From Urechidicola croceus (GTDB lineage: Bacteria > Bacteroidota > Bacteroidia > Flavobacteriales > Flavobacteriaceae), in the NCBI RefSeq assembly GCF_001761325.1, contig NZ_CP017478.1:2005501-2069500 (forward strand): a DNA stretch of 64,000 nt. Direction: 5' to 3'. Below, piece by piece: positions 62,296-64,000 of this stretch; the first letter of the stretch is position 1, and every line of letters begins with the position of its first letter. The position numbers were made by a program, and so were the translations under genes. A model generated the notes under the pieces. The model had not been told where the DNA came from and made no database searches. It saw nothing but the letters and a program-made list of their open reading frames with translations.

Positions 62296-64000
62296 ATGAG
62301 CAAGTCTAAACTTAGACGTGAGGCACTTTTATACCATGCCAAACCGAAACCTGGAAAAATAGAAATTGTCCCTACCAAAAAATATGCAACACAAAGAGAT
62401 TTAGCACTAGCTTATTCTCCAGGAGTTGCCGAACCTTGTCTTGAAATTGCCAAGGATAAAAATAATGTTTATAAATATACTTCAAAAGGTAATTTAGTTG
62501 CTGTTATTTCTAATGGAACAGCCGTTTTAGGATTAGGTGATATTGGTCCAGAAGCATCTAAACCAGTTATGGAAGGTAAAGGTTTACTATTCAAAATTTT
62601 TGCAGATATAGATGTGTTTGATATTGAAGTTGATGCAACTGATGTAGATAAATTTGTAGAAGTAGTAAAAGCGATTGCACCAACATTTGGAGGGATCAAC
62701 CTTGAAGATATTAAAGCACCTGAGGCTTTTGAAATTGAAAGAAGGTTAAAAGAAGAGTTAGACATTCCCGTAATGCATGATGATCAGCATGGAACTGCAA
62801 TTATATCAGCAGCCGCATTAAAAAATGCAGCAGAAATTGCTAAAAAAGATATTTCTAAAGTAAAAATTGTAGTAAATGGTGCTGGAGCTGCAGCAATTTC
62901 TTGTACTCGACTTTACTTAAGACTTGGGGCAAAACGTGAAAACGTTGTGATGTGTGATAGTAAAGGTGTTATAAGAAATGATAGAGAAAATTTATCAAAA
63001 GAAAAAGCAGAATTTTCAACACATAGAGATCTAAATACCCTTGAAGATGCTGTTAAAGATTCAGATGTTTTTATTGGTTTATCTATAGCAGATGTATTTA
63101 CACCAAAGATGCTTTTATCAATGAATGACAATCCAATTGTATTTGCAATGGCTAACCCAAATCCTGAAATCAACTATGATTTGGCTGTAAAAACTCGTAA
63201 AGATATTATTATGGCAACTGGTCGTTCAGACCATCCTAATCAAGTAAATAATGTCTTAGGATTTCCTTTTATTTTTAGAGGAGCTTTAGATGTTAGAGCA
63301 ACTGCTATTAATGAAGAAATGAAAATGGCTGCCGTTCATGCGCTTGCCGATTTAGCAAAGCAAGCAGTACCTGAGCAAGTAAATATTGTATATGATGAAG
63401 TAAGTCTTTCCTTCGGAAAAGAATATATAATTCCAAAACCATTTGATCCAAGATTAATTTATGAAATACCACCTGCAATTGCAAAAGCGGCAATAGATTC
63501 TGGTGTTGCACTTGAACCAATCACTGATTGGGAAAAATACCGCGACGAATTAATGGAACGACTTGGAACTGGTAATAAAATTGTGAGAATGCTTCACAAT
63601 CGTGCTAAATCCGATCCTAAAAGAATTGTATTTACCGAAGCCGATCAATTAGATGTAATTAAAGCTGCACAAATAGTATATGACGAAGGTATTGGTCATC
63701 CAATTTTACTTGGAAATAAACAAGTAATTCAAGACTTAAAAAATGAAATTGACTTTCATTCTAAAGTTGAAATTATTGACCCAAAATCTCCTGAGCAAAA
63801 AGAAAAAAGAAATTTATATGCAGATAAATATTGGGTGTCTAGACAACGAAAAGGAATAAAATTAAATGATGCACAAAAATTAATGCGTGAGCGTAATTAT
63901 TTTGCTGCTATGATGGTTAACGAAGGTGATGCTGACGCTTTAATTACTGGTTACACTCGAAATTACGCTTCGGTGGTCAAACCTATTCTAGAATTAATAG
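62296..64000 (+). CDS. maeB: NADP-dependent malic enzyme with phosphotransacetylase-like domain (3' partial)
   Basis: Decarboxylates malate to pyruvate, making NADPH. The frame from ATG 62296 ([20 protein letters not shown]) is open to the window end, about 568 residues. Malic domain: YSPGVAEPC and [21 protein letters not shown]-binding domain from about 160, with [11 protein letters not shown] and the DDQHGT motif before it. From about 430 a phosphate acetyltransferase-like domain begins ([19 protein letters not shown]), as in MaeB-type enzymes of about 760 residues. Roughly 190 residues lie beyond the window. Confidence 0.95.
   Translation, partial: MSKSKLRREALLYHAKPKPGKIEIVPTKKYATQRDLALAYSPGVAEPCLEIAKDKNNVYKYTSKGNLVAVISNGTAVLGLGDIGPEASKPVMEGKGLLFKIFADIDVFDIEVDATDVDKFVEVVKAIAPTFGGINLEDIKAPEAFEIERRLKEELDIPVMHDDQHGTAIISAAALKNAAEIAKKDISKVKIVVNGAGAAAISCTRLYLRLGAKRENVVMCDSKGVIRNDRENLSKEKAEFSTHRDLNTLEDAVKDSDVFIGLSIADVFTPKMLLSMNDNPIVFAMANPNPEINYDLAVKTRKDIIMATGRSDHPNQVNNVLGFPFIFRGALDVRATAINEEMKMAAVHALADLAKQAVPEQVNIVYDEVSLSFGKEYIIPKPFDPRLIYEIPPAIAKAAIDSGVALEPITDWEKYRDELMERLGTGNKIVRMLHNRAKSDPKRIVFTEADQLDVIKAAQIVYDEGIGHPILLGNKQVIQDLKNEIDFHSKVEIIDPKSPEQKEKRNLYADKYWVSRQRKGIKLNDAQKLMRERNYFAAMMVNEGDADALITGYTRNYASVVKPILELI

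Noticed and set aside
1-64000. CRISPR array, rRNA operon, prophage or transposase
   Set aside because: No regularly spaced direct repeats, rRNA sequence, phage structural gene or transposase was seen on either strand.

Overview
The window looks like a chromosomal segment of a low-GC, probably marine, member of the Flavobacteriaceae (Bacteroidota). Evidence: gldE-gldD gliding genes downstream of mutY-ssb, three proteins with type IX secretion (T9SS) C-terminal sorting domains, a Bacteroidota-type cytochrome oxidase cluster, MsbA-like and LPS genes, promoters matching the Bacteroidota -7 element TAnnTTTG, and A/T-rich leaders without Shine-Dalgarno motifs. No rRNA, CRISPR array, transposase or integrase was seen.

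Layout. 0-9.7 kb: a T9SS-sorted protein (cut by the window start), rsmG, a fatty acid desaturase with an aminotransferase, dodecin, recQ, a DUF255 thioredoxin-fold lipoprotein, DUF1304 and a secreted peroxiredoxin-like protein. 9.78-15.7 kb: an accessory array of small same-strand genes, each followed by a related hairpin sequence (sites A to H). 15.7-17.6 kb: a small membrane protein, a DUF3124 lipoprotein and a membrane-anchored phosphoesterase. 17.6-22.4 kb: ABC exporter, mscS, tsaB and a TolC-family protein. 22.5-27.6 kb: cytochrome oxidase subunits III, III and IV, SCO, DUF420 and heme O synthase, all on the minus strand; heme A synthase (ctaA) lies apart at 45-46 kb. 27.7-39.9 kb: tRNA-Gly and tRNA-Leu, ileS, a DksA-like protein, lspA, a PLP decarboxylase, uvrC, a patatin-barrel protein, rng, an unlisted 30-residue basic protein and HU. 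40.3-45.1 kb: mutY, ssb, gldE, gldD and two paralogous T9SS-sorted proteins. 45-52.6 kb: ctaA, two small lipoproteins, an EamA permease, an M16 peptidase pair, rplU and rpmA. 52.7-61.2 kb: Kdo transferase, then a molybdenum-cofactor cluster (moaA, moeA, moaC, mobB-mobA, moeB-like, moaE, moaD) interrupted by palindromic repeats. 61.3-64 kb: queG and maeB (cut by the window end).

Main finding. The 9.78-15.7 kb region behaves like an integron-style cassette array. Each unit has one short ORF, same strand, ending within about 0-15 bp of, or inside, an imperfect inverted repeat of about 130 bp. In two units the first 9-10 bp are the exact reverse complement of the start of that unit's own terminal hairpin, which is the expected relation between the 5' end of an integrated cassette and the inverse core of its attC. 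Three units place the ATG 19-20 nt after the inferred boundary, and four right arms share an unpaired CRARAC hexamer. One unit has no ORF and two units appear fused by a deletion. I infer a CALIN-like (integrase-less) cassette cluster; a covariance-model search and a genome-wide search for an integrase are needed to prove it.

Other notable points: moeA seems to have lost its ATG by a one-base deletion next to an inserted repeat, and two small genes (30 and 59 residues) were found by direct reading.
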